The position numbers were made by a program, and so were the translations under genes. A DNA stretch of 64,000 nt from Clostridia bacterium. Its GTDB lineage: Bacteria; Bacillota; Clostridia; Oscillospirales; CAG-272. Of the stretch, positions 50,595-59,992 are shown piece after piece (positions within the stretch are counted from its first letter, which is position 1; every line of letters begins with the position of its first letter). The stretch lies in NCBI GenBank assembly GCA_900767415.1, contig CAAFYZ010000028.1, positions 1 to 64,000 on the forward strand. The letters run 5' to 3'. The notes below the pieces were generated by a model. The model saw only the letters and a program-made list of their open reading frames with translations. It did not search any database and was not told the origin of the DNA.

Positions 50595-52133
50595 GTGAAA
50601 CTCGCAAAATCAACCGATATTCGCAAAATCGACGCCTACGCGGCGGACACGCTCGGGATTCCCGAGGAAGAACTCATGCGTCGGAGCGGGCACGCCGTCG
50701 CGGAGGCGGTAAGCACCCGTACGACACGCGGGGCGCGGGTAAAAATATTCGTCGGGGAAGGGAACAACGGCGGCGACGGCTATGCCGCCGCGTGCGAACT
50801 TTTGCCCGCGTATGCCGTCACGGTATACGATGTGTTCGGTGAGGGGACGAAGAGCGCCGGTGCGCGCCGCTTCGCCGATGCGTTCCGTGCGGCGGGCGGA
50901 GAGATCCGCATTTTCTCCGGCGATGCCGACAGCGTCGCGGACGCCGAGTGCCTTGTCGATGCGGTTTTCGGCACCGGCTTTCACGGGACGATGCCGGAGG
51001 AGGCACGCACCCTCGCCCGTCTTTTCCGCCACGCCGTCGCGGAAAAGATCGCGGTCGACGTGCCCCTCGGCGTGAACCCGGACGACGGAAGCGTCTCCCC
51101 CGACGCCGTCACCGTCGGGAAGACGGTCTGCCTTTCGTTTGTCAAGGCGGGGCTTTTGTCCTATCCCGCGCGCGGGTACGTCGGCGAGATCGTCTGCGAT
51201 ACGCTCGGACTCCCCGTCGATCTGCTGTCCGAAAAATTCCCCATGCCCTGCGAGATGATCGACGCCGATTTTGCCCGTCGGCACCTGCCGAAAAGAAAAG
51301 AGAATTCGAGCAAGGGGGATTTCGGTCGCCTTCTTTTGCTGACGGGGAGCGAGGTCTTTCGCGGTGCGGCGGCTCTCTCTTTGGAGGCGGCGTTGCGCGG
51401 CGGCGTCGGCTATGTCACCTATCTCGGCACCGAGTCGCAGGTGCACGACCTTTCGGAAAGATTTCCCGAGGCAATCTATCGGAAATTTCCTCCGCTCTCC
51501 GACCTGACCGAAGAGGAGATCCGCTCGGTCGTCGCCCTGTCGGAAAAGCAGAGTGCGACGCTCGTCGGTTGCGGCTCGGAAGACACGGCGGGACTTCTTC
51601 GGCTTGTGCGTGCGCTGTTGTGCGCCGAGGGCGGCACCTTGATTCTGGATGCCGACGCGCTGAACGCCCTGTCGCATGACCGTGACGCGGCGGCAGAACT
51701 TTTCCTTCACGCAAAGCGGAAGGTCATCCTTACCCCTCACCCGTTGGAGTTTTCCCGCCTGTCGGGGGAGGACGTGGAAGAGGTGCAACTGCACCGTATG
51801 GAAAAAGCCGCAGACTATGCGAAGAAGACCGGCACGACCCTCGTCCTCAAGGGCGCGGGCACCGTCGTCACCGACGGGAACGCCTGTTATCTGAACGTCA
51901 CCGGCTCGTCCGCCCTTGCGAAGGCGGGGAGCGGAGACGTGCTCGCGGGGCTTCTCGCCGCGCTCACAGCACAAGGGGTCAGGGCGACGGACGCCGCCGC
52001 ACTCGCCGTCTATTGCCACGGACTGGCGGCGGATACGCTCGCCCGCGAGTTTTCCACCTTCGGCGTTACCCCCTCCGATCTCCCGAAACAGATCGGAAGA
52101 GAGATTGCCCGACTGCAAAAGGATAATATGTAA
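50595..52133 (+). CDS. nnr: Bifunctional NAD(P)HX epimerase/dehydratase
   Basis: The 512-residue fusion repairs hydrated NAD(P)H. The N-terminal epimerase (NnrE, YjeF-N) spans about 1-215 with KIFVGEGNNGGDGYAAA and the IAVDVPLGVNPDDGS loop. The C-terminal ADP- or ATP-dependent dehydratase (NnrD, ribokinase-like) has GRLLLLTGSEVFRGAAALS, LILDADALNAL, LTPHPLEFSRL and GSGDVLAGLLAALTAQG. The GTG at 50595 follows AGGGAGGAAA. The upstream frame (to 50490) is AT-rich with no SD. The genes nearby have no metabolic link. Confidence 0.93.
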   Translation: MKLAKSTDIRKIDAYAADTLGIPEEELMRRSGHAVAEAVSTRTTRGARVKIFVGEGNNGGDGYAAACELLPAYAVTVYDVFGEGTKSAGARRFADAFRAAGGEIRIFSGDADSVADAECLVDAVFGTGFHGTMPEEARTLARLFRHAVAEKIAVDVPLGVNPDDGSVSPDAVTVGKTVCLSFVKAGLLSYPARGYVGEIVCDTLGLPVDLLSEKFPMPCEMIDADFARRHLPKRKENSSKGDFGRLLLLTGSEVFRGAAALSLEAALRGGVGYVTYLGTESQVHDLSERFPEAIYRKFPPLSDLTEEEIRSVVALSEKQSATLVGCGSEDTAGLLRLVRALLCAEGGTLILDADALNALSHDRDAAAELFLHAKRKVILTPHPLEFSRLSGEDVEEVQLHRMEKAADYAKKTGTTLVLKGAGTVVTDGNACYLNVTGSSALAKAGSGDVLAGLLAALTAQGVRATDAAALAVYCHGLAADTLAREFSTFGVTPSDLPKQIGREIARLQKDNM

Positions 52134-52149
52134 ATAATTCTTTTCATAA

Positions 52150-52193
52150 CGGACGCAGAACGAAGGAATGCTTCGCTCTGCGTCCGCTTTTTT
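52150..52193. terminator. Terminator after nnr
   Basis: CGGACGCAGA, a second short stem CGAAG/CTTCG, and TCTGCGTCCG, then T6. Confidence 0.88.
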
Positions 52194-52196
52194 GTC

Positions 52197-53471
52197 TTAC
52201 GTTTTGTCCGCGATTCGGCAAAGCCAAACGGCGGTTTCCGCGCGCGTCACCTTGGCATCGGCACCGATCTTCCCGTCCGTCGTACGGAAGATGCCGCCGC
52301 TTATCATGGCGAGCACGCCGGGACGCGCCCATGCGGGCACCGTGTCCGCATCGGCAAAGGCGGCGGTATCTCCGTCCGCTTTTGCCCCCGTCAGGGCGGC
52401 GAGAATACTTGCCGCCTCGTATTTTGTCACGGGATCGTTCGGTCGGAAGAGCAGTTTCCCGCCCGAGAACGAGCCGTTGACGACGCCTATTCTCTGTGCC
52501 GTTGCCACATAGCCGCGCAGGGAGGCGGGGATCTCCCCGTCATCGTCAAAGCAGGTGGCGGTGAGCGTCGTATCCCGACGTACGCCGACGTTTTTCAGTG
52601 CCATCGCGACGAATTCCGCTCGCGTCACCGTCCCGTCGGGAGAGAAGAGCGTGTCGTCTCCGACGGGGACACCCGCCATAATCCCTTTCGCGGTCATGAC
52701 CAGTGCCGCACCGTATTCCGGCCGGTCGGTCATATCGGTATAGCAGACATCGCTCGCACGGCGGTCGATGCGGATCTCCACCGTCGCGGGATAGGAGTAG
52801 TTGCCGTATTCGTCGCGTGCGACATAGCGGAAACTGTCTTCGCCCGTGTAGGTCGCGTCGGGCGTATAGCGGTATTCGCCGCTCGCTTTATCCGTTACCG
52901 AGAGCGTGCCGCGCGTCGGGTAGGAGACGACGATATATTCGAGTGCGTCCCCTTCGGGATCGGCGGCGGACATCGTGCCGAAGAGCGAGACGTTCTTCTG
53001 CGTGCTGACCGAGAGCGCGGCACTTTCCGCTCCGTCGATCTTCGGGGCGTAATTTACCTTGTCGATAAATTTCAGCGTGCAGAGAATCTGCGCACCGCCG
53101 GCAAGACCGTCGCAGGTAAAGGAAAATTTACATTCCGTCACATTTTTCGTGGCGGGGACGAAAGCGAGCGCGGCGATGTTCTTTCGTTTGATCTTCTGCC
53201 CGACGCCGACTCTGCGCCCGGCGAAGAGGAGCGTCCCTTCGGTCGATTTCGGCAGACTTTCGACGGTCACGGAGGAGAAGTCGGGGACGGCGAGTGCCTC
53301 CTTGAAGTCCGTGTCGGAGAACTTGATATTTTCTCCGCGCAGTCCCGTTTTGATGAGGGTGACGTCTTCGGCGAGGACGGGTGCCGCCCCGCCGAGAAAG
53401 GCGGCGCCGACGCCGACGGTAGTGCAGAGCAGCAGGGTCAGAGCAGTCAGGGTAAATAGCAGTTTTTTCAT
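52197..53471 (-). CDS. SLH-domain cell-surface protein
   Basis: The 424-residue secreted protein has a signal peptide (LLFTLTALTLLLCTTVGVGAA, cleavage near AEDV). A central segment (about 145-235) is a cadherin/Big-like domain (FGTMSAADPEGDALEYIVVS, GTLSVTDKASGEYRYTP, DSFRYVARDEYG). The C-terminal half has three SLH-type repeats (FSPDGTVTRAEFVAMALKN, FRPNDPVTKYEAASILAAL, IGADAKVTRAETAVWLCRI), which bind pyruvylated wall polymer; the CsaB-like enzyme at 27.7-28.9 kb could make that. No catalytic domain is visible. Confidence 0.88.
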   Translation of the reverse strand: MKKLLFTLTALTLLLCTTVGVGAAFLGGAAPVLAEDVTLIKTGLRGENIKFSDTDFKEALAVPDFSSVTVESLPKSTEGTLLFAGRRVGVGQKIKRKNIAALAFVPATKNVTECKFSFTCDGLAGGAQILCTLKFIDKVNYAPKIDGAESAALSVSTQKNVSLFGTMSAADPEGDALEYIVVSYPTRGTLSVTDKASGEYRYTPDATYTGEDSFRYVARDEYGNYSYPATVEIRIDRRASDVCYTDMTDRPEYGAALVMTAKGIMAGVPVGDDTLFSPDGTVTRAEFVAMALKNVGVRRDTTLTATCFDDDGEIPASLRGYVATAQRIGVVNGSFSGGKLLFRPNDPVTKYEAASILAALTGAKADGDTAAFADADTVPAWARPGVLAMISGGIFRTTDGKIGADAKVTRAETAVWLCRIADKT

Positions 53472-53613
53472 TCCGTTTTCCGATTCCTTTCTTGGTTACT
53501 GTTCCTCATTTTTCCCCGAAACGCCTGCCTTATACGGAAAAGGAAAAAGAAGGAGACGCTTTTTCTCCATTTGTAAATGTTTCGCGAACCGCGGAAAAAC
53601 TCTCGCTATGCGG

Positions 53614-53643
53614 TTGACAACTCTCCCGCGCGTGTGCTATAAT
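53614..53643 (+). promoter_or_regulatory. Promoter of the LRR/HprK-like/PqqD operon
   Basis: TTGACA, 18 bases, TATAAT, 38 bases before the LRR gene ATG. Confidence 0.85.
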
Positions 53644-53681
53644 CAGTAAGGTAAAATCAAAGCCGAACGAAAGGACAGGAT

Positions 53682-56660
53682 ATGAAAAAAGAGGTGACCG
53701 CAGAACAGAAGGTATCGAAAGAGCCGAGAGAAGCGAAAAAACCGAAGAAGCCCCTCTCCCGCAAAGGGAAGATCGTTCTTTTCGCGGTGCTGATTGCCGC
53801 ACTGCTTGCCGCCCTCGGTGTCGGTTTGTACTTTCTTTTGCGCGACGGGGAAAAACCCGCACCCGCCCCGACCGTTTTCTATACGGACGAGTATCGCTAT
53901 TCTTTTCGCGAGGACGGCTCCGTGCGCATCGTCGCATACCTCGGACGCGATCAGGAAGTGACGATCCCTGCCACCATCGACGGCAGGGCGGTCAGTGCCA
54001 TCGGCACGCAGGCGTTCGCCTCTTCCTCCGTGCGGAAGATCACGCTCGGTTCTTTTCTTCGCGAGATCGGCGACTTCGCCTTTTCCGGTGCGTCCCTCCG
54101 CACCGTGGTGACGGACGACGTGCCGTTGCGCTCGCTCGGCGAGGGGGCGTTTTACGGCTGTCAGTCGCTCACCGCGATCACCCTGCCCGACACGATCACG
54201 TCCTTCGGCGACGGCGTGTTCGCGTATTGCACTTCGCTTGAGGAGATCGCGCTTCCCGACGGGATGACGTCGATCCCCGCCCACTTTTTTGAAAACTCCG
54301 GGATCAAAGATATGAGTCTCCCCGCCACCGTTTCCGCGATCGGAGACTCCGCTTTTTACGGTTGCATCGATTTGAAAAAGGTCGTACTGCCCGCCGCCTG
54401 CACCTCGCTCGGCAAACAGGCGTTTTACGGGTGCAAGACGCTTGAGAGCGCGGATCTTTCTTCCGTCCGTTCGATCGGGGAAAACGCTTTTCTCCTTTGC
54501 GACGCACTTGCCGAATTCCGCCTTGCGGAAGACAACCCCGCCTTCGCTCTCGTGAGCGGTGCGCTGATCGATCGGGAGCGGGGGATCGTCCTTCGCCTGC
54601 CGGGCAAGGGGACGACCACGACCCTGACGCTTCCGTCCTATGTCCGTGCGATCGCGCCCTATGCCTTCTCCGAATGTACGACGCTGATCGCCGTCAATCT
54701 GCCCGATACCCTGACCGAGATCGGCACGTATGCGTTTTACGGCTGTACCTCTCTTTCGTCGGTGAACATTCCGTCGGCGGTCCGCGAGATCGGCGCGCTC
54801 GCCTTTATCGGTACGCCCTATTATCGGGGGCTTACCGATGAGTTTACGGTGGTCGGCGACGGAATTCTTCTGCGTTACACGCCGCAAAAGGATGCCGGCG
54901 GCACCCTGGTCGCGACGGCACACGCCACCCCCGTCCTCTCGGAGACGACGGGGAAGCCGATCGGCGTTTCGGTGACGCTCCCCGACGGGATCCGCACCGT
55001 TTCCTCCGCTTTTTATAACACGCTCGACGCGGTGTCCGTCCGTGTACCGGAAGGGGTTACCTCCCTTTCCGCGTATGCGTTCGCGTCTTCCGTCTACCTC
55101 TCCTCCCTGACTCTGCCGTCGACTCTGACTTCGATTGGGGAGAACGCGTTCGATTCCTGCTCCCTTCTTTCGGAGGTCCGTCTTCCCGCCGCCCTTTCTT
55201 CGCTCGGCGGATATGCCTTTCTGAACTGCGTTTCGCTGACCTCGGTGAGTGTACCCGGTACCGTCGCCGAGCTTTCCCCCTATACCTTCTCCGGCTGTAC
55301 CCGCCTTTCTTCCGTTACGCTGGAAGAGGGCGTGCGTCGGGTCGGCGCGTATGCTTTTTCCGAAGACGGTGCCCTTACCGAAATTTCTTTCCCGTCGACG
55401 CTGACCTCTCTCGGTGAGGGAGCGTTCCTCGCCTGCGGCTTCACTTCCTTTACCGTTCCCGACAGCGTTACCGAGGTCGGAACGAATCTTCTCGCCGCCT
55501 GTGCTTCGCTTACCTCTCTCACCCTCGGAAAAGGGCTCTCCGCCGTTCCTTACGGCATCTGCCGCGATGCGACCGCACTGACTTCGGTTCTGATTCCCGA
55601 GGGATATATCTCCGTCGGACAGAGCGCGTTTTACGGTTGCACCGCTCTGACCTCCGTCCGCCTGCCGGACAGCGTTACCGAGGTGTCGAGTGCCGCTTAT
55701 TACGGGTGTACGAAACTGACGGAGTTTCGGGCGGACAAACTCGTGAGCATCGGCGTCGAAGTTTTTCGCGGTGATGTCGCCCTTGAGAACTTCCGCCTTC
55801 CCGCCACGCTCCGCACCGTCGGGATGCAGGCGTTCTACGGTTGCAAAGCATGGAAAGATCCTGATCTTTCCCGCCTGACCGAGGTCGGGAAACAGGCGTT
55901 TTACGGTTGCGACGGCATCCGTACCGCCGACGTTTCGGGCATCGGACAGTACCTGCCCGAAGGCATCTTCGCCTCCTGCGAAGGATTGGAAGACATTCGC
56001 TTCCCGAAGGAACTTACGCATATCGGTTACGGTGCCTTTACCAACTGCACCGCCTTGCAGAGCATCACTCTCCCGCAGCATCTGTGCAGTATCGGCGGCA
56101 GTGCCTTCGTCGGTTGCGTCTCGCTCTCCGACATCACATGGAACAAAGAACTCGTCACCGTCGGCGAGAGCGCCTTCGCCTTCGCCAACTCCCTGCGGGA
56201 AGTCCATCTTCCGAACGGCGTCAGAACCGTCGGGAAGAAGGCGTTCCAGAACTCCGACTCTCTTCTGATCGTCACCCTGCCGGACAGCGTGGAGACGGTC
56301 GGGAGTGCCGCCTTTTCGGACTGCCCCAGACTGTTCGGCGTTACACTGCCGAAAACGCTCACCGAGCTTGCCGACAACCTGTTCGCCGGCTGCGTCGACC
56401 TTACCCGACTGACGATTCCCGACACCGTCGAGACGATCGGTTCTTCCGCGTTTGACGGGTGCGAGTCTCTCTCTTCGGTCACACTGCCTCTTTCCCTGAA
56501 TTATGTGAAAAAAAGTGCTTTCAACGCCTGTGCCGAGACGCTGACCGTCTCTTACGGCGGCACAGCCGACCGCCTTCTTGCCGCGTATGTCGAAGAGGAC
56601 GGCAACATCCTGCTGATCAACGCGATTCTTACGTTCGCGGAGAAGGAGGGGGCATCATGA
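53682..56660 (+). CDS. Membrane-anchored BspA-type leucine-rich repeat protein
   Basis: The 992-residue protein has a basic cytosolic N-terminus (Lys-rich), one membrane helix at about 31-53 (IVLFAVLIAALLAALGVGLY), and then roughly 900 residues of extracellular LRR_5/BspA repeats of about 23 residues (VxxIGxxAFxxCxxLxxVxLPxxL; e.g. LTEIGTYAFYGCTSLSSVNI). It lies outside the cell and may bind host or bacterial surfaces. Its stop codon overlaps the next gene's ATG, so it is translationally coupled to a HprK-like kinase. There is no C-terminal anchor. SD GAAAGGACAGG. Confidence 0.88.
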   Translation: MKKEVTAEQKVSKEPREAKKPKKPLSRKGKIVLFAVLIAALLAALGVGLYFLLRDGEKPAPAPTVFYTDEYRYSFREDGSVRIVAYLGRDQEVTIPATIDGRAVSAIGTQAFASSSVRKITLGSFLREIGDFAFSGASLRTVVTDDVPLRSLGEGAFYGCQSLTAITLPDTITSFGDGVFAYCTSLEEIALPDGMTSIPAHFFENSGIKDMSLPATVSAIGDSAFYGCIDLKKVVLPAACTSLGKQAFYGCKTLESADLSSVRSIGENAFLLCDALAEFRLAEDNPAFALVSGALIDRERGIVLRLPGKGTTTTLTLPSYVRAIAPYAFSECTTLIAVNLPDTLTEIGTYAFYGCTSLSSVNIPSAVREIGALAFIGTPYYRGLTDEFTVVGDGILLRYTPQKDAGGTLVATAHATPVLSETTGKPIGVSVTLPDGIRTVSSAFYNTLDAVSVRVPEGVTSLSAYAFASSVYLSSLTLPSTLTSIGENAFDSCSLLSEVRLPAALSSLGGYAFLNCVSLTSVSVPGTVAELSPYTFSGCTRLSSVTLEEGVRRVGAYAFSEDGALTEISFPSTLTSLGEGAFLACGFTSFTVPDSVTEVGTNLLAACASLTSLTLGKGLSAVPYGICRDATALTSVLIPEGYISVGQSAFYGCTALTSVRLPDSVTEVSSAAYYGCTKLTEFRADKLVSIGVEVFRGDVALENFRLPATLRTVGMQAFYGCKAWKDPDLSRLTEVGKQAFYGCDGIRTADVSGIGQYLPEGIFASCEGLEDIRFPKELTHIGYGAFTNCTALQSITLPQHLCSIGGSAFVGCVSLSDITWNKELVTVGESAFAFANSLREVHLPNGVRTVGKKAFQNSDSLLIVTLPDSVETVGSAAFSDCPRLFGVTLPKTLTELADNLFAGCVDLTRLTIPDTVETIGSSAFDGCESLSSVTLPLSLNYVKKSAFNACAETLTVSYGGTADRLLAAYVEEDGNILLINAILTFAEKEGAS

Positions 56661-57403
56661 TGACGATCGGAATCGCCGGTTTGCCGATCGGGATCGATAA
56701 CCGTTATCCCTATCTGACGAACCTTTGTGAGGACTATCTGACGGACGAGCCGCCGCTCTTCACCGTCCGTGCGGACGACGACGAGATCCGCGAGGAATCC
56801 CGCGTTTCCGGAATTCGGGACCCCGGCTGTCTCGAAAGCACCGTGGTCTATCGCGCCATCGCGCGGAAATTGCCTTATTACGACGCTCTTGTCTTTCACG
56901 GCGCCGTTCTTGCCGCGGAGGGCGGCGCGTATGCCTTCACCGCGAAGAGCGGGACGGGGAAGACCACGCACCTTCGTCTCTGGCTCTCCGAGTTCGGGGA
57001 CAAGGTTCATATTCTGAACGGAGACAAGCCGATTCTTCGTTTCATCGACGGCACGCTGTATGCCGCGGGGACGCCGTGGAGAGGGAAAGAGAATTACGGA
57101 AGACGCGAGATGCTCCCCCTCCGTGCGATCACCTTCCTCTCCCGAGGAGAGGAGAACCGTATGACAGCCGCCACCCCTTCCGATATGCTCTTTTCCTTCT
57201 TCGGACAGATTTTCCTGCCCGAAGAACAGGAGGCGACGGAGCGGACGCTCGCTTTGTCCGAGCGGATTCTCACGGAGACAAAACTTTTTCGTCTCTTCTG
57301 CAACATGGACCCCGAGGCGGCGCACGTCGCGCGGCGCGCACTGGAAGACGGGTGCATCGGAGAAATATCGGAGAAAACACAGGAAAAGGAGTCAAAAGCA
57401 TGA
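56657..57403 (+). CDS. HPr-kinase-like P-loop protein (PEPCK/HprK fold)
   Basis: The 248-residue protein contains FHGAVLAAEGG (80-90), the P-loop AKSGTGKTTHLRLWL (Walker A at 98-105), NGDKPILRF (Asp123 as base or metal ligand), and GTPWRGKE (138-145), the order seen in HprK/P and in peptide kinases such as PadeK of lasso-peptide clusters. No HPr-type regulator is nearby. The substrate may be a peptide or protein; its coupling to a PqqD-like gene by a 4-base ATGA overlap suggests one. The two preceding codons (Met-Met) leave the start ambiguous by one. SD AAGGAGGGGG. Confidence 0.75.
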   Translation: MMTIGIAGLPIGIDNRYPYLTNLCEDYLTDEPPLFTVRADDDEIREESRVSGIRDPGCLESTVVYRAIARKLPYYDALVFHGAVLAAEGGAYAFTAKSGTGKTTHLRLWLSEFGDKVHILNGDKPILRFIDGTLYAAGTPWRGKENYGRREMLPLRAITFLSRGEENRMTAATPSDMLFSFFGQIFLPEEQEATERTLALSERILTETKLFRLFCNMDPEAAHVARRALEDGCIGEISEKTQEKESKA

Positions 57404-57672
57404 AAATCATTGACGGATTCGTCGTCCGCACCGTGGCAGGGAAATGCGTTGCCGTCGCGGTGGGAAAAGAAGCGCGCCGCGTCGGCGCGATGATCTCGCT
57501 GAACGAGGCGGGAAAGGACATTTTCGAACTTTTGCAAAAAGAAGATCTGACCGAGGAAGAAGTGGCACGCCGCCTCTCAAAGATTTATGACGCCCCTTAC
57601 GACACGCTTCTTTCCGATACGAAAGAATTTGTCGCAAAACTGCGCGAGGCGGGCGCTCTCGCGGAAAACTGA
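57400..57672 (+). CDS. PqqD-like protein (RiPP recognition element fold)
   Basis: The 90-residue protein has the PqqD pattern: an N-terminal beta strand pair (FVVRTVAGKCVAVAVG), the LNEAGKDIFELLQKE motif, then helices with LTEEEVARRLSKIY and a C-terminal VAKLREAGAL. PqqD-like domains bind leader peptides for tailoring enzymes in ribosomal peptide pathways. No radical SAM enzyme, cyclase or obvious precursor peptide is adjacent. It overlaps the HprK-like gene by four bases. The transcript may continue into the flavoprotein gene. Confidence 0.85.
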   Translation: MKIIDGFVVRTVAGKCVAVAVGKEARRVGAMISLNEAGKDIFELLQKEDLTEEEVARRLSKIYDAPYDTLLSDTKEFVAKLREAGALAEN

Positions 57673-57710
57673 AAAAGCAAATCAAAAAGAAGGAAAGATA
57701 GATTACCGTT

Positions 57711-59123
57711 ATGAACAGATCCTATGACATCGTTATCGTCGGCGCAGGTCCTGCCGGCATTTTCACCGCGATCGAGATGCTTCGCCGCGGCACCGAAAAG
57801 AAGATCCTGATCGTCGAAAAGGGGAAGGCGATCGAAAAGCGCGTCTGCCCCAAAGTGAAAACCAAAAAGTGCATGAACTGCAAGCCCTGTCACATCACGA
57901 CGGGATTCTCGGGTGCCGGCGCATTCTCGGACGGCAAACTCTCGCTCTGCGAAGAGGTCGGCGGCGATCTGCCGAGTCTCATCGGCGCGGAGTACGCCAA
58001 GAAGATGATCGACTACACCGACTCCATCTACCTTGAGTTCGGTGCCGATACCCATATCGAAGGACTGGAGCACGAAGAGGAGAAGAAGGAGATCCGCCGC
58101 AATGCCATTAAGGCGGGGCTGAAACTCGTCGACTGCCCGATCCGCCACCTCGGCACGGAAAAGGCGCAGGAGATCTATTACGCCATCGAGCAGTATCTTC
58201 TGAAGGGCGGGGTCGAGATTCTCTTCGATACCGAGTGCCGCGATCTGCTCATTACCGAAGACGAGGTCTGCCGCGGTATCGTCATCGCTACCAAGGACGG
58301 CGAAGAACGGATTGAGGCGGAAGAGGTTATCGTCGCGACCGGACGCCGCGGCGCGGAATGGCTGGAGAAACTCTGCGCCGAGCACCACATCGCCCATCAG
58401 CCGGGCACCGTCGATATCGGCGTGCGCGTCGAAGTGCGTAACGAGATCATGGAGAAGATCAACACCGTCCTCTATGAGTCAAAACTCGTCGGACACCCTG
58501 CTCCCTTCAAGAACAAGGTGCGCACCTTCTGTCAGAACCCCGGCGGCTTCGTCAGCCAGGAGAACTACGACCACGGACTTGCCGTCGTCAACGGACATTC
58601 CTACAAGGATTTGAAGAGCAGTAACACGAACCTTGCGATTCTCGTCTCGCACAACTTCTCCACCCCCTTCAATCAGCCGATCGAATATGCGCAGAAGGTC
58701 GGTGAACTTACCAATATGCTCGGCGCCGGGCATATCCTCGTTCAGCGGTTCGGCGATATTCTGGACGGGAAACGCACCTGGCCGAAAGAACTTGCCGAGT
58801 CGAACGTCCGTCCCACCCTTCCCGATGCGGAGGCGGGCGACATCACGGCGGCGATGCCTTACCGCGCCATGATGAATATCATCAACTTTATCAAAGCGGT
58901 CGATCACGTCGTCCCCGGCTTTGCGTCTTATGAGACGCTTCTGTATTCTCCCGAGCTGAAATTCTATTCCAACCGGGTGAAAATGGACGAGAACTTTACC
59001 ACCAGCGTCAGAGGTCTGCATTGTCTCGGCGACTCTTCGGGCTGGACACGCGGTCTGATGATGGCGTCCGTCATGGGTGTCATCATGGGAAGAAAACTCA
59101 TGGAAAAGGAGCAGGGGAAGTGA
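57711..59123 (+). CDS. FAD-dependent NAD(P)-type oxidoreductase (uncharacterised dehydrogenase family)
   Basis: The 470-residue protein starts with the dinucleotide fold YDIVIVGAGPAGIFTAIEML and has two Cys pairs (CPKVKTKKCMNCKPCHITTG), the loop GFSGAGAFSDGKLSL, and EEVIVATGRRGAEW; the C-terminus holds the FAD-binding GLHCLGDSSGWTRGLMMASV. This family of FAD-dependent proteins is found in many anaerobes and its substrate is not known. It begins 38 bases after the PqqD-like gene, with a possible SD AAGGAAAG, so it may be the last member of the operon or an independent gene. Confidence 0.85.
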   Translation: MNRSYDIVIVGAGPAGIFTAIEMLRRGTEKKILIVEKGKAIEKRVCPKVKTKKCMNCKPCHITTGFSGAGAFSDGKLSLCEEVGGDLPSLIGAEYAKKMIDYTDSIYLEFGADTHIEGLEHEEEKKEIRRNAIKAGLKLVDCPIRHLGTEKAQEIYYAIEQYLLKGGVEILFDTECRDLLITEDEVCRGIVIATKDGEERIEAEEVIVATGRRGAEWLEKLCAEHHIAHQPGTVDIGVRVEVRNEIMEKINTVLYESKLVGHPAPFKNKVRTFCQNPGGFVSQENYDHGLAVVNGHSYKDLKSSNTNLAILVSHNFSTPFNQPIEYAQKVGELTNMLGAGHILVQRFGDILDGKRTWPKELAESNVRPTLPDAEAGDITAAMPYRAMMNIINFIKAVDHVVPGFASYETLLYSPELKFYSNRVKMDENFTTSVRGLHCLGDSSGWTRGLMMASVMGVIMGRKLMEKEQGK

Positions 59124-59184
59124 GTGTTGCGCATGTGCGCGCGCCCCTCTTCCGTTGCCCTTCGGACGGCGGGGCGGATGCCGT

Positions 59185-59931
59185 ATGATGTGCGACGATG
59201 AGATCCGTCGGAATTTTGCCGCGGCGCGCCTTCTCTGCCTTTCGCAACTTCCCGCGCATGACGGCGGGATCGGCACGCTCGGGGAGAAGATACAGCACAG
59301 GATTCTGAAATATACCTTCGCACCGGACGACACCTGCCATGAGATCCCCTATCTCGGCAGTGTCGCGGATATTAAAAACGAAGAGGGAATTTTCGAGATT
59401 CAGACCCGCTCATTCGGCAGTCTTGTGCCGAAACTTGAAAAATTCCTGCCGAAAACCCGCGTTACCGTCGTCTATCCTCTCCCGCATGAAAAAGTGCTTC
59501 ATAACGTGGATCCCGTGAGCGGTGAGATTGGAAAAGGGCGGAAAAGTCCGAAGAAATGTAAAGTATACGATGCATTTTGGGAACTTTATCGCATTCGTCC
59601 CTTTCTTTCTCATCCGAATTTTCGTCTGATTCTCGCCTTTTTCGACGTTGACGAATACCGAAAAAAGACGTCGCGCACCCGCCGCGGCAGTGAGCGGGTC
59701 GAGCGGATTCCCGCCCGCTTTTGCGGGACGGTCTCCCTTGCGGGGAAAGAGGATTACGCGCGTGTCTTTCTGCCTGCGACGCTTGCCGACCCCTTCACCG
59801 TAAAAGCGTATGCGAAAGAGACGGGCATCGCCCCGCGGTATGCCGCCCTCGGCATTTCGATTCTTTCCTCTCTCGGGATTCTTTCCCACGACGGAAAAGA
59901 GGGAAGAGCATACCTTTACCGTAAACTCTGA
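59185..59931 (+). CDS. Unknown protein, possible PD-(D/E)XK-like nuclease with wHTH tail
   Basis: No family is recognised. Over 248 residues, the N-terminal half has YLGSVADIKNEEGIFEIQTRSFGSL followed by helix and VTVVYPLPHEK; the D-then-E-x-Q pattern is close to the PD-(D/E)XK nuclease core (the usual Lys is Gln). The Lys/Arg-rich centre (KGRKSPKKCKVYDAFWELY) and a C-terminal segment (FTVKAYAKETGIAPRYAALG, LGILSHDGKEGRAYLYRK) resemble a winged helix. It starts at Met-Met 59185/59188 after GGGGCGG, 61 bases downstream of the flavoprotein. Confidence 0.55.
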   Translation: MMCDDEIRRNFAAARLLCLSQLPAHDGGIGTLGEKIQHRILKYTFAPDDTCHEIPYLGSVADIKNEEGIFEIQTRSFGSLVPKLEKFLPKTRVTVVYPLPHEKVLHNVDPVSGEIGKGRKSPKKCKVYDAFWELYRIRPFLSHPNFRLILAFFDVDEYRKKTSRTRRGSERVERIPARFCGTVSLAGKEDYARVFLPATLADPFTVKAYAKETGIAPRYAALGISILSSLGILSHDGKEGRAYLYRKL

Positions 59932-59933
59932 AC

Positions 59934-59972
59934 GCAAAAAGCCCTGCGCCAAAGACGCAGGGCTTTTGCTTT
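59934..59972. terminator. Bidirectional terminator
   Basis: GCAAAAAGCCCTGCG stem with its complement around a 7-base loop, T4 tail. Confidence 0.9.
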
Positions 59973-59992
59973 GTCGATTCGGTTTTTTCGGT

